Shown here piece by piece: positions 7,930 to 16,814 of a DNA stretch of 22,717 bases (the first letter of the stretch is position 1; each line of letters starts with the position of its first letter). The translations under genes were made by a program, and so were the position numbers. The notes beneath the pieces are model-generated. The model was not told the DNA's origin. It made no database searches and saw nothing but the letters and a program-made list of their open reading frames with translations. Source of the DNA: a virus; the IMG/VR virus record IMGVR_UViG_3300044858_005619, positions 1 to 22,717 of that record. One strand, 5' to 3'.

Positions 7930-10314
7930 TTAGAAACCCAAACGAATACGAAATTCGTCTTCTTGTCCAACTACTCTTTGAACGGGGCGGACGTTATTTA
8001 TGTATAAGACCTCTCCAGAACTAGGTGAAATTTCAGGAAGACTCAACACAGTCACCACATACGCAGAAAGAGTAGAGCCGCTTAAGCCGTGTGTAGCCAC
8101 ACTTCGGAAAGAGCCTTGAACTTCTGTTAAATACAGAGTTCCGCTTGAAGAGTTTACAAAATCCCAGTTGTACACTTTTCCTGTTGCGTAATGCCCGAAT
8201 GCTCCAGTTACGCCCTGATGAATCGTTTCACCGTTCGTAAATGAGTTGGGAGTAAGCGGAGCGTAACTAATGTCCGCCCCACCAACAGAAGAGTTGACGC
8301 TTGTGCCGATACGAAGAGCGTGTAGTCCAGAGTAAACCGGTGCCGCGTTTTGATCAAAATAAGCCAGTCCTGTCTCCACCACTTTATACTGCTTTACTGC
8401 GCTGTCGTATGTCTGAAACTCGGGTATTCCCGCGCTGCCCTTTTTGGTGATCCATACACTTTCTCCAAAACGGGGAAGAATACTGGAAACCAAAGACGAT
8501 GCAGCACTACGCAGACCCACAACCGATACGGATCCTGTCACAAAATTTCCGCCTGTGGTGAGCCGAACCACCAGTTCGGTGCTGCTCACAGAAATAACCG
8601 TGCCTTCCACTGTTACGGCGTATGTGTACACCACCTGATTTCCCGTAACATTGGTTATTGCTGTTCCCGCAGGAATCACCTGACGCACCGTTTCACCCAC
8701 TTGAAAATTTGCATTGGGTGGCATTGCTGCCGAAAGCGTAAGAGCGTAATCGTCGGGACGATCCTGACGAGTAATGTACTTGCCGTTGGACGGAACGGTT
8801 TTAAGCGATATGGTGTCAACAACACTATTTGCACCAGAGGAAACAGGAGTGCGAGCCAACACTACTCTGGAACTAGAGTACGTTTCTCTGCCTAGAACAA
8901 GATTTTCTGGTCCCCCGTCAAAATTAGCCGTTTCAATTGGTCCGTTTACTGGCGTAAGCACAATGTCTCGGAAATACAAATCAGTTTTTCCTGCAACCAC
9001 TCCACTGCCGTCGTTCAGCACAGGATTCTTGATTATCCCGAACTGACGATACGACCCACCTGATATGATTTTGTCAGAATCTGATTCCAGTATTTCACAC
9101 ACAATAAGAACGTCTTTTACATTCAACTCTTTCAAAATATTGCTGCCGTGTCCGCCCTTTGGTGGCAGCACTGCACGCACAGACGGGTGGTTGGTGTTGG
9201 CTGATTTTGGACTCACGACCTCAACGTACACTCGGCTGTAGTCCCGTCCACCGCTTCCCACTTCTATTTTGGAAATTTGATTGCTTGAATTCATCACAGG
9301 ATACGCAAAGGCACCGCTTCCGTCGCCAACCACCTTGATGTACGGAATTATTTCAACCGAACTTCGTGCACTTGGGGCGCCAGTATTTGTCGGTGTGCAC
9401 ACAAAGTCTCCAACATCCGCAACAACCCGAAACTTAACTTCGTTTGCGTTTATGGTTGCGCTTTGTATGACTCCGTAATTTCCCCTCTCTGCTGGAACTG
9501 TGCCGTGGTTCTGATCCACTCTCATAACGTAGCCAATGTAATTGCTTGCGTTTCCAGAAATGCGTGATCGGGACGCGGCATCGGTTATGAGTACATCGTA
9601 CACACCAGCGGAAACGGTGGTAACCGAAGTAACGTTCAAACAGTAAGTGCTTATCTTGCCTGTGATTGTGTTGGGATACACACCAACGGTTCCGCCAGGA
9701 TACGATGAAATCACGAAACGGGTAATCTCTCCTGAAACTGCTTGTAGTTGAGTGGAGTACTGTTGAGTGGTTTCCGTATCGTATTCAGAGTAAGCGTAGT
9801 CCACAGGAACGTAATCAGTGAGTTCATACGGAATATCGCTTTCACGAACACTGCCAATGTATTTCCACGTGTACCCATCAGAAAGCGTAAAAGATGAAAA
9901 TTGTGTGAGTGTAGGCTGCTCGGTGGAGCGACCACCCGAGTTGTTACTGATGCACTTATAGATGTGAGTGCTTCCTCCTGCTGTTTTTGTGACCACATAG
10001 AAAATCTTTGGATCGTTTGGATCAAACAGATTTACCGTGTCATCGTACTGGTCGTAAACTGTTCCAGTGTTCCACTCGTATCGTGGCAGCGCGTACAGTA
10101 TGTTTTGTGCGCTCAGTTTTTTGTACGCAATCACGCTGTTCATCACGGTGTATTCCGCACCCACCGTATCGGTGTACGAATCAGGAGAGTTTTCGTTCGT
10201 CCACGAAGAAGACTTTGCAATGAAAAAGAAGTACTGATTTTCGTTGCGCTCTAGTTCCGAAAGAAAACTGTCTGCGTAAGACCGTTCAAGAGATGCTTTA
10301 ATGTAACTAGGCAT
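7930..10314 (-). CDS. gp8: Baseplate wedge protein gp8-like, 794 aa
   Basis: The N-terminal 160 residues carry gp8 family marks: FFIAKSSSWTNENSPDS (30-46, compare T4 ITFGRSEPWSSNEN), LPRYEWNTGTVYDQYDD (about 75-92, compare IPRRDW) and DGYTWKYIGSV (about 147-157, compare DGYVWEYLFEI). The extreme C-terminus, GEVLYINNVRPV ... QEDEFRIRLGF, matches the T4 gp8 ending (GEMIYMENRPPI ... QTEEINILFTF) as I recall it. Between them, residues about 345-440 (GSGGRDYSRVYV, PPKGGHGSNI, YRQFGIIKNPV) form a block familiar from marine T4-like gp8 proteins. At 794 residues it is more than twice T4 gp8 (334), so extra beta domains sit between conserved ends. gp8 dimers join the wedge periphery through gp7. An AAAGGA ribosome site lies 5 bases before the ATG, and a TATAAATC box lies 74 bases upstream. 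Confidence 0.88.
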   Translation of the reverse strand: MPSYIKASLERSYADSFLSELERNENQYFFFIAKSSSWTNENSPDSYTDTVGAEYTVMNSVIAYKKLSAQNILYALPRYEWNTGTVYDQYDDTVNLFDPNDPKIFYVVTKTAGGSTHIYKCISNNSGGRSTEQPTLTQFSSFTLSDGYTWKYIGSVRESDIPYELTDYVPVDYAYSEYDTETTQQYSTQLQAVSGEITRFVISSYPGGTVGVYPNTITGKISTYCLNVTSVTTVSAGVYDVLITDAASRSRISGNASNYIGYVMRVDQNHGTVPAERGNYGVIQSATINANEVKFRVVADVGDFVCTPTNTGAPSARSSVEIIPYIKVVGDGSGAFAYPVMNSSNQISKIEVGSGGRDYSRVYVEVVSPKSANTNHPSVRAVLPPKGGHGSNILKELNVKDVLIVCEILESDSDKIISGGSYRQFGIIKNPVLNDGSGVVAGKTDLYFRDIVLTPVNGPIETANFDGGPENLVLGRETYSSSRVVLARTPVSSGANSVVDTISLKTVPSNGKYITRQDRPDDYALTLSAAMPPNANFQVGETVRQVIPAGTAITNVTGNQVVYTYAVTVEGTVISVSSTELVVRLTTGGNFVTGSVSVVGLRSAASSLVSSILPRFGESVWITKKGSAGIPEFQTYDSAVKQYKVVETGLAYFDQNAAPVYSGLHALRIGTSVNSSVGGADISYAPLTPNSFTNGETIHQGVTGAFGHYATGKVYNWDFVNSSSGTLYLTEVQGSFRSVATHGLSGSTLSAYVVTVLSLPEISPSSGEVLYINNVRPVQRVVGQEDEFRIRLGF
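7995..8002 (-). promoter_or_regulatory. Possible late promoter box CATAAATA
   Basis: This is a match to NATAAATA, the relaxed late promoter described for cyanophage S-PM2. It lies inside the end of the gp8-like gene, 75 bases before the ATG of the DUF4815 gene. Similar boxes lie 72-74 bases before the fibre gene at 2725 and the gp8-like gene at 10314. Weak on its own. Confidence 0.3.
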
Positions 10315-10323
10315 GAATTTCCT

Positions 10324-10863
10324 TTACGGTATGATATCGTATGTATCGCCAGACAACACGTTTCCGTTTGCAAGAACCGTGCCAGATGATTTATACAGCA
10401 AATCTGGAAGTTTCAACATGGCAGACAAACACACACCAGAAAATTCGGTTCCAGCAGGAAACTGTGCAATCCCCTTTGTGTTGGGGTGAATTTCAATGTC
10501 CCAATACGACTGATTCACCGTAGCCGCACTTGGATGCGATTCTGATTGGGTATCGGGAAGTCGGGCATCCAAACCATATTTTTTGGATAGATACGAGTAC
10601 ACCGTATCCCGTTCATCGGGTGTGAGTTTACGGTTGAAAACAATTACCTCACTCACCACACCAGAAAAAGAAAAAGACGGGTTCAGTCCGCTGTTCACCA
10701 AATCAGCAACCCATGCCGCGCTGCCTGGGGTGTTCGTGCTGTTTGCTGTGGTGCGAACATAGGCACCCATGCGACTAAGGGTAAAGGGTTCAGAGTTGTA
10801 CTGAACCGCTCCAGCACCGTACTGCAATTCCTCTCCCAGCCCTATGAGTTCGCTGTCTGCCAT
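10324..10863 (-). CDS. Partial LamG-like lectin protein, 179 aa
   Basis: I chose ATG 10863 (MADSELIGLGEEL), one base after the stop of the 1,982-aa gene. The frame is also open to ATG 10920, but those 19 extra residues would overlap the upstream coding end and look like an out-of-frame reading. Neither start has a strong ribosome site, so translation may depend on coupling. Residues about 10-100 match only the second half of a concanavalin A/LamG-like domain, ending in SEVIVFNRKLTPDE ... YSYLSKKYGL. The same ending occurs in the giant protein (GYLAHKYGM, ALRGRYGL) and in the 295-aa protein (GYLAWKWGL). The first half of the fold is absent. Residues 105-179 are unique and end in DTYDIIP. It could be a genuine small virion protein, a recombination remnant, or a detached tail of the upstream protein. 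Confidence 0.65.
   Translation of the reverse strand: MADSELIGLGEELQYGAGAVQYNSEPFTLSRMGAYVRTTANSTNTPGSAAWVADLVNSGLNPSFSFSGVVSEVIVFNRKLTPDERDTVYSYLSKKYGLDARLPDTQSESHPSAATVNQSYWDIEIHPNTKGIAQFPAGTEFSGVCLSAMLKLPDLLYKSSGTVLANGNVLSGDTYDIIP
10388..10395 (-). promoter_or_regulatory. Possible late promoter box TATAAATC
   Basis: This has one mismatch (last base) to TATAAATA. It lies inside the 179-residue gene, 74 bases before the gp8-like ATG. It is included only because the spacing matches the other two internal boxes; chance is a real alternative. Confidence 0.2.
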
Positions 10864-10864
10864 T

Positions 10865-13800
10865 TCACAGTCCGTATCTGCCACGAAGGGCGTTGTAGTT
10901 CTGATACACTTCTGCCGCATTCAGTGCGCGAGAATACATTCGTGTCACAGATATTTTTCCAAAATAGGAGTAATTAAATCCACTGGTAATATATGCCGCT
11001 GCCCCATCACGTGAACGGTTACCTGTTACCCATGTAGATCCGGCGGTAGCAGTCTCTGGTCCAGACTGAACATCAGTGGCTGCTAGTCTGCCGTTCACGT
11101 AAAGCGAGTGTTCTGTGGAATTTGTGCTTTCCAAGTATCTAACAGTGACCACAACGTGATTCCATGTGTTAGCAATGGCAGATCCCGATGCGCTAGCAAT
11201 TGCTTTCTGTACCCCGCCTGATCCGTAGTAACTGTAATAAAAACGTCCGCTAACGTTAATAGGGTTAACACTGACATACGGAAGCCCACCGCCTCCAAAA
11301 AACATATAGTGTCCACTGGGTGGATTCACTGCGCTCACTTTTATCCACGATTCATAGGTTTTATCACGTTCACCAGTATTATTGCTATTGCTTGATCGGT
11401 TGCTTACAATGCCTGCGGGAAAACCACCTGCAAGCGCAAAATTCACCGATCCGCCTGCTTCGGTGTCTGGTATTGGTTCGTGGAGCATGATTTCTCCCGT
11501 GTGTCCGTTTGGAGAGGTATCACGCACAGTATGCGTACTGTTTGACAACAACTCCTCTATCGTGGGTTCGGTTCCGTCTACGAGATCAATTCGTGGACGC
11601 ATGAAATGGCACTCTACTCCTGGCGAAGAACAGCCGTATTGAAACACACGAAGAAGTTGATTTTTTCCACTGTTGTTTGCGTCTGACGGGAAAATATAGT
11701 CTGTTGCTGATTCCGATCCACCAACAAGTGCAGAAAAAGTTAGCCCTCCTCCGTTCACGGTGTAGAATCCCGAATTGGGATGATTAACTCCGTCAGCAGC
11801 AGTGCCTTTAGCGTGAATGTGTCCCACAACAAGCATCCACGTGTTTTGTGGCTGCTGATTTGCTGTTGATGGGTTTGCTGACTGCATATAAGTAAAATAC
11901 GGATTATTCTGCTCCGTGCCACTGGTCTTTTGGATGAGTAAGGTGTTCACGCTTGGACCAAAATATACCGTTCCCCTGCCATCAGAAAAATTATTCAAAT
12001 TGACACGATTAATCCACACAGAAAATCTGTAAGTTTTTGTGGTGTCAAGCGTGAAGGTATTTGTAGCAAAACCACCGTTTTCGTTCCAGTTAGCCTTGTC
12101 TAAATTCACTGAAGTGTTTACCGCTCTCCACACCAAATTTTGGCTTCCCCACGGATCTTTTTTAATCTGAACCGTGTTGTACCCCAAAGGACCACCGTAC
12201 ATTTTACCAATTGGAATTCTTGAAAATGATCCGTAGGTAATACCGTTTACACCACTAACCGGCGAGGCTCCCTTGTACGGCAGCAATTGCAAACCACAAA
12301 TATGATACGAAATTCCGTTTCCAAGTTTTTCCAAACCTACAAGATATGAAGATGTGGCACCTGCGTTGCTTTCAGGACTAGAGTTCACGGTGAGGCTAAA
12401 AAACCTCCACCCGCTGCCATAATCTGTTGGGCTAATAGTAACTGGATTAGCAACATCCCGCCCAACGTTATTATAACCGAAGATAGTGCTTGGCAGAGCA
12501 GAGCCGTCTGTGCGCCGTATGTATCCACAAAAAGTCCAAGTCTCTGCACGAACATCCTCGCTCCATGCGGTTGGCGTAGCAGTTTTGTTGATGTAAAACC
12601 GCCCATTAGCGTTAGCGTTTTGTGGAGTCACTGTGTATATTTCATCGTTGTTCTGAACGTTCGACGGAGCAATCCCCGACGGAGAAGGCACGTTTGCTCC
12701 AGGCTGAGAAAGCCCAATGATGGCTGATTTTTCTACTCGGGTGACAGTGGAATCTACCACATGATCAGGATTCAGTGGAGCCAAAACGTTTTTAGGTGTT
12801 TCTACTAATCTAAAGTCTCGCACAACATTGCTGGTTCTCTGTGCAAAGAAATCTCCGCTTGTCGTAGGATCAGCAAAATCAAACTCTAGTTCCAGTCCGT
12901 TTCGCAGAACATAGTTTTCGTTTTCTGGTGCATTCACAGAACTAATAACAATCCCCGTGATCGGAGAAGTGTTGTCTGCTTCACCGCCATTCAGGAAGGA
13001 CTGAATTCTGCTAGAGCCATCACGAGTCCACTCTCCCACAGCAGTGCCCATGCACACACCCGAAACGTGTGGATCGTAAGCAATGAAATTGTTCTGTAAA
13101 TTGGGGTTTCCCGCACCAGGTCGGAAACCAACAAGTCCAACGGCTTGTTCGCCAGGATACAAAACTCTACCAGCAGGAGTAATAGTGTACACTGCTGATG
13201 TGCGTTGTGTGGGATTGGAATCCTGTGCATTGTAGGTGCGGTGGTACAGCACCGCATCAAACCCTGAAGATATGCCTCTCGTAGTTTGTGACGAAGAAAA
13301 CAACCCTATGCCGTAACTGTACCCTTCTTGTGTGGGACGGAACACCATGAACACATCGGCTTCTCCGTTTATATCAAGAGGACGGGTAAGGTACATATGC
13401 TGACCTGTTAGAATCTTTTCAGCGGAAGAACCTGCACCATATGTGTTTCCGCCAAGACCAATAGCGTGATACATGGTGGTGGCTCCAACCGCTGTATCGG
13501 GAGAATACAGCACGCCGCCGTTGAAACACACTCCTGTTGCGCCAGCAGCGGATCGGAAAGCAAGGGTGGGGCGCAGTTTGTCAACGGTGAGTCCTCTATA
13601 AGTTCTCACATTTATACCTGAAGATGCAGTAAATGTGGGATTTACGGGAGTTCCCTTGTACGAGAGTTCAGTAATGGTTATGGAGTGACCTGTTCTACTA
13701 ACATCAATGGTTTCTAGGAAAAAAGAAGAGTCAAAGTAGAAGGTTTTATCGTAACCAGCATAAATCTTGTCCTTTACTACTCCGTCAATACTCCATATGA

Positions 13801-16800
13801 CATCAGGTTCTTTGTATTCTACGGTGACAACAGTATCATCAAGTCCGCTCATATTTGCGCCAGAAGTGGCAAGAACTGCTCTTACACCCTGTCCAGCAAG
13901 TCTGCTGTAGTAAGTTCTACTTGCACTTGCAGGATCAAAAACCGTGCTAGTTCCATTTGCATACAATCCAAGAGAATACACATAGTAATCAATAGTTGCA
14001 TTTTCAGAACTACTTGCTGTATCGGTAAAGGTGTTTAATCCAATCGCAAATAGTCTTCCTGTGGCGTACCCACCACACAATCCGTTTGCAACAAAAGACA
14101 ATTTCGTTATTGGATTGGCGTTGTCATAAACTTGTCTTCCAAAACCAGTAGCAGTGTTTGCCGTGTGTGTAATATGTGCAATTCCATTCCACCGATCCCA
14201 TGTTGGGGGCAGCGCGTGATTCGCAGACGGTGAAGCGTCCCTCCACACATCGGCACTCGCACCATTCACCACAGAACCACAGACACCAATATTCTCTGGC
14301 TTCAGCCACAGCACCAGTCCACGAATATTGGAAGGCTCTAGTGCAGACTCACGATGGGCAAGCCAAGCGGTCACGCCACCCAGAGGCGCACCAATGGGAT
14401 TGTGTGCAGTGTTTCCGTATTCATACGCAACCGTATATGTGTATCCCATCCGCGAAGACCGAAACACAGATCCTAGTGGAGCAGTTGTTCCGTCTGGACC
14501 GACTTGTGCCGTTGAGCCGATGTACGGATTGTACCCGTTAGGATAAAAATCGCCTGTGTTGCCGTACCATCTTCCACCAGAAAATGATGCGCCAGGAATC
14601 ACACTTTTGTATGTGTGGGTGGACGGCAAAAGGGTAGTCATCCCATATTTGTGTGCAAGGTATCCTTCTATTTTTTGACGATCCGAATCCGACACTGCAC
14701 CTTGATACATGAGCACTTCGGCAATCTCTCCGTCAAACGCACCGTCCGCGCTATCCGAAACTCTCATTCCAACAAGAATATTATGAGTATTAAGGCTTGA
14801 AGAATCTAGACGAGAAGAATTCACCGTGCCACAACACACTCCATTAAAGAACAGGGACAGTGGACCAGAACTTCCTGCTCCAACACTGTACACACTGGAT
14901 ACCAGACCCCAAGATCCAGTTGAACCTATTGCTCCAGTAACTCCACTCACGGTAGAAGCATTCAAAAAATTGAAAGTACCCACGCACGATGTGCCGCCCG
15001 TTATTCCATACCATATTCCTTGATAGCCACCAGAACCGTCGCCAATAAGCCACCGTTGGCTGTTTGCATACCAGTTTCCTGCTGTTCCTATACGCTTGGG
15101 TTTTGCCACAGCAAAATACGAACGAGACGCAGTAAGACCAAGTGCGCCAGCACTTGGTCCGCTGAACCCTAGACTCCGCAGTGCACTGTATTGGTTGCTA
15201 CCGCTAAAGTAGTACTGAATGGGGCGCAGCAACACACTGGCGTGACTGTTAATAGACTGGGGCTTAAAGTTTGGAGTCAACCAGATACTGGCATTAGGGT
15301 ATATGCTTGGGTGAGAAAAGGTGTGTCCACCCACCAGACTTGTCCAATTACGAACACCCAGTATTCGGTCAAGTTTTCCCGTAAGGGGGTCTGGTGGAAA
15401 CTCGCGCGAATCCACTGCTATTACAGGGTCCGATTCATTGAAAGCCGCCGCTGCCCATCCCGCAGTTATTCCGCTGCTTGTGTTTCCTGCAATGCTGTAT
15501 CCACTCAGCCATACCTGAAGCGTGGCTCCTCGTATCTGATCTGGCAAAAATATTCCAGACCTCAAGTTGTTGTGTGTTCGTAAAGTATAAGGAGTGTATC
15601 GTCCAACCACAGGCTTTTCGTAATACACTGCCTGTGAAGAAGACGAAACGGTGTTCTCTATTTCGCCTTTCAGCAAAACCGATCCAAACATTTTCATGCC
15701 AGCAGGGTGAATGATTTGGCGCAGAACATCAAAATATTGAGAAATTCCCAGTTCTGGCTTCAGGGCATACGAAAACGGTTGGTAGTAGTTGCCGTCCTGT
15801 ATGAATTTGTTTGCAGACACCTTTCCGCGATTTCCAGAAAAATAGCCTGCGTAGTTGGTGACCACTGTTCGCAGCGCAATCACTCTGGCGCTCTGCTGTC
15901 CCGTGTCGCTGAAAATAGTCACAACCGCATCGTTGGCGTAGTTCACACCAGAGTTTGTGATAGCCAACTTTTTGATGCTGCCACGCAACCCTGTCTGTTC
16001 CACGCGAGCAGAAAATCCGTATCCGCTCTGCACATCCACCACACCAACCTCGTCACCGATACGATAGTTTTCACCGGGAAGTTCTATGAAAACAGAGCCA
16101 AGCACAGAGAACGGAATTTCGGTGTACTCGGTTCCGTCTTTTACTGCCACAATAGGAAGATCGGGATCAAATGTTCCGTTTATGTTCGTAACAAAAAATT
16201 CTGTCACAGTAAGCGACTTGACCGTGTACTGAATAACATTGTCTACAAACGCACTCGCAACCACAGAGTTTCCAGAGTACTGTAGCAGTTGCCCGTTCTT
16301 GCAGGAAAACAGTGCAGAGCCATTAGAACTGCTTGTTTTAATAGACCGCTCTTCAATCCATCTTCCGTCCGACAGTTTAAGAACATCATCGCCAGGATAC
16401 GCAATTTCAAGATCAGAATCATACAGAACACGAAACAAAAAACGATACGCGCTTTCAGTGCCTTTTTCTCCGTAGAACTCTCGTATTTTTTTCAACAGCG
16501 TGTTTTTGTTCGGTGTTTTTCCGCTTGAGTCTTCTGCAAGCGTATCAACAAACCCACGCAGATACGTGTTTCTAAAATGGGAGTAAAACTCTTCCAGACT
16601 CTTGTCTGTGTCCTGTGCGAAGTTCACATTGCTCAACACATAACCAGGATTTCCAGTCTTTTCACACCACTCATAATACGATTTTATGAACAACACTAGT
16701 TTTCTGTAGTCTGCTTTCATAAAATCTGGAAACTGCTCCTCTATAAAAGGAGACAGTATCCGTTCAAGTTCTTCTGTTCTGGTTTCAAGAACTATATTAT

Positions 16801-16813
16801 TCACAGTACTCAT
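10865..16813 (-). CDS. gp7: gp7-like baseplate wedge protein with lectin-like array, 1982 aa
   Basis: Residues 1-390 form the conserved part. FYGEKGTESAYRFLFRVLY (113-131) and IIHPAGMKMFG (about 363-373) closely resemble motifs near the end of T4 gp7 (FYSTKGIEASYKFLFKVLY and VIRFVHPVGFGF, from memory). The gene lies between genes 6 and 8, exactly where gene 7 lies in T4. The remaining roughly 1,550 residues look like carbohydrate-binding beta-sandwiches: one ending in EGYLAHKYGM (about 430-725), a second opening with LVLWLKPENIG (from about 820), further LamG-like material to about 1325, two jelly-roll/CBM-like stretches (about 1341-1515 and 1555-1748), and a clear LamG domain at 1762-1982 (TYESWIKV, NTWNHVVVTV, HSLYVNGRLAATDV, GRYGL). 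Weak GAAGG ribosome site; the start lies one base after the gp6 stop. The head assignment is good; exact domain borders need modelling. Confidence 0.8.
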   Translation of the reverse strand: MSTVNNIVLETRTEELERILSPFIEEQFPDFMKADYRKLVLFIKSYYEWCEKTGNPGYVLSNVNFAQDTDKSLEEFYSHFRNTYLRGFVDTLAEDSSGKTPNKNTLLKKIREFYGEKGTESAYRFLFRVLYDSDLEIAYPGDDVLKLSDGRWIEERSIKTSSSNGSALFSCKNGQLLQYSGNSVVASAFVDNVIQYTVKSLTVTEFFVTNINGTFDPDLPIVAVKDGTEYTEIPFSVLGSVFIELPGENYRIGDEVGVVDVQSGYGFSARVEQTGLRGSIKKLAITNSGVNYANDAVVTIFSDTGQQSARVIALRTVVTNYAGYFSGNRGKVSANKFIQDGNYYQPFSYALKPELGISQYFDVLRQIIHPAGMKMFGSVLLKGEIENTVSSSSQAVYYEKPVVGRYTPYTLRTHNNLRSGIFLPDQIRGATLQVWLSGYSIAGNTSSGITAGWAAAAFNESDPVIAVDSREFPPDPLTGKLDRILGVRNWTSLVGGHTFSHPSIYPNASIWLTPNFKPQSINSHASVLLRPIQYYFSGSNQYSALRSLGFSGPSAGALGLTASRSYFAVAKPKRIGTAGNWYANSQRWLIGDGSGGYQGIWYGITGGTSCVGTFNFLNASTVSGVTGAIGSTGSWGLVSSVYSVGAGSSGPLSLFFNGVCCGTVNSSRLDSSSLNTHNILVGMRVSDSADGAFDGEIAEVLMYQGAVSDSDRQKIEGYLAHKYGMTTLLPSTHTYKSVIPGASFSGGRWYGNTGDFYPNGYNPYIGSTAQVGPDGTTAPLGSVFRSSRMGYTYTVAYEYGNTAHNPIGAPLGGVTAWLAHRESALEPSNIRGLVLWLKPENIGVCGSVVNGASADVWRDASPSANHALPPTWDRWNGIAHITHTANTATGFGRQVYDNANPITKLSFVANGLCGGYATGRLFAIGLNTFTDTASSSENATIDYYVYSLGLYANGTSTVFDPASASRTYYSRLAGQGVRAVLATSGANMSGLDDTVVTVEYKEPDVIWSIDGVVKDKIYAGYDKTFYFDSSFFLETIDVSRTGHSITITELSYKGTPVNPTFTASSGINVRTYRGLTVDKLRPTLAFRSAAGATGVCFNGGVLYSPDTAVGATTMYHAIGLGGNTYGAGSSAEKILTGQHMYLTRPLDINGEADVFMVFRPTQEGYSYGIGLFSSSQTTRGISSGFDAVLYHRTYNAQDSNPTQRTSAVYTITPAGRVLYPGEQAVGLVGFRPGAGNPNLQNNFIAYDPHVSGVCMGTAVGEWTRDGSSRIQSFLNGGEADNTSPITGIVISSVNAPENENYVLRNGLELEFDFADPTTSGDFFAQRTSNVVRDFRLVETPKNVLAPLNPDHVVDSTVTRVEKSAIIGLSQPGANVPSPSGIAPSNVQNNDEIYTVTPQNANANGRFYINKTATPTAWSEDVRAETWTFCGYIRRTDGSALPSTIFGYNNVGRDVANPVTISPTDYGSGWRFFSLTVNSSPESNAGATSSYLVGLEKLGNGISYHICGLQLLPYKGASPVSGVNGITYGSFSRIPIGKMYGGPLGYNTVQIKKDPWGSQNLVWRAVNTSVNLDKANWNENGGFATNTFTLDTTKTYRFSVWINRVNLNNFSDGRGTVYFGPSVNTLLIQKTSGTEQNNPYFTYMQSANPSTANQQPQNTWMLVVGHIHAKGTAADGVNHPNSGFYTVNGGGLTFSALVGGSESATDYIFPSDANNSGKNQLLRVFQYGCSSPGVECHFMRPRIDLVDGTEPTIEELLSNSTHTVRDTSPNGHTGEIMLHEPIPDTEAGGSVNFALAGGFPAGIVSNRSSNSNNTGERDKTYESWIKVSAVNPPSGHYMFFGGGGLPYVSVNPINVSGRFYYSYYGSGGVQKAIASASGSAIANTWNHVVVTVRYLESTNSTEHSLYVNGRLAATDVQSGPETATAGSTWVTGNRSRDGAAAYITSGFNYSYFGKISVTRMYSRALNAAEVYQNYNALRGRYGL

Positions 16814-16814
16814 A

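Noticed and set aside
10324-10920. Start at 10920 for the half-LamG protein, or a programmed frameshift joining it to the giant gene
   Set aside because: No slippery sequence was seen before the stop at 10865, the giant protein ends cleanly at a domain border, and the 19 extra residues look like shadow sequence. A sequencing indel or a natural split remains possible and is raised as a finding.
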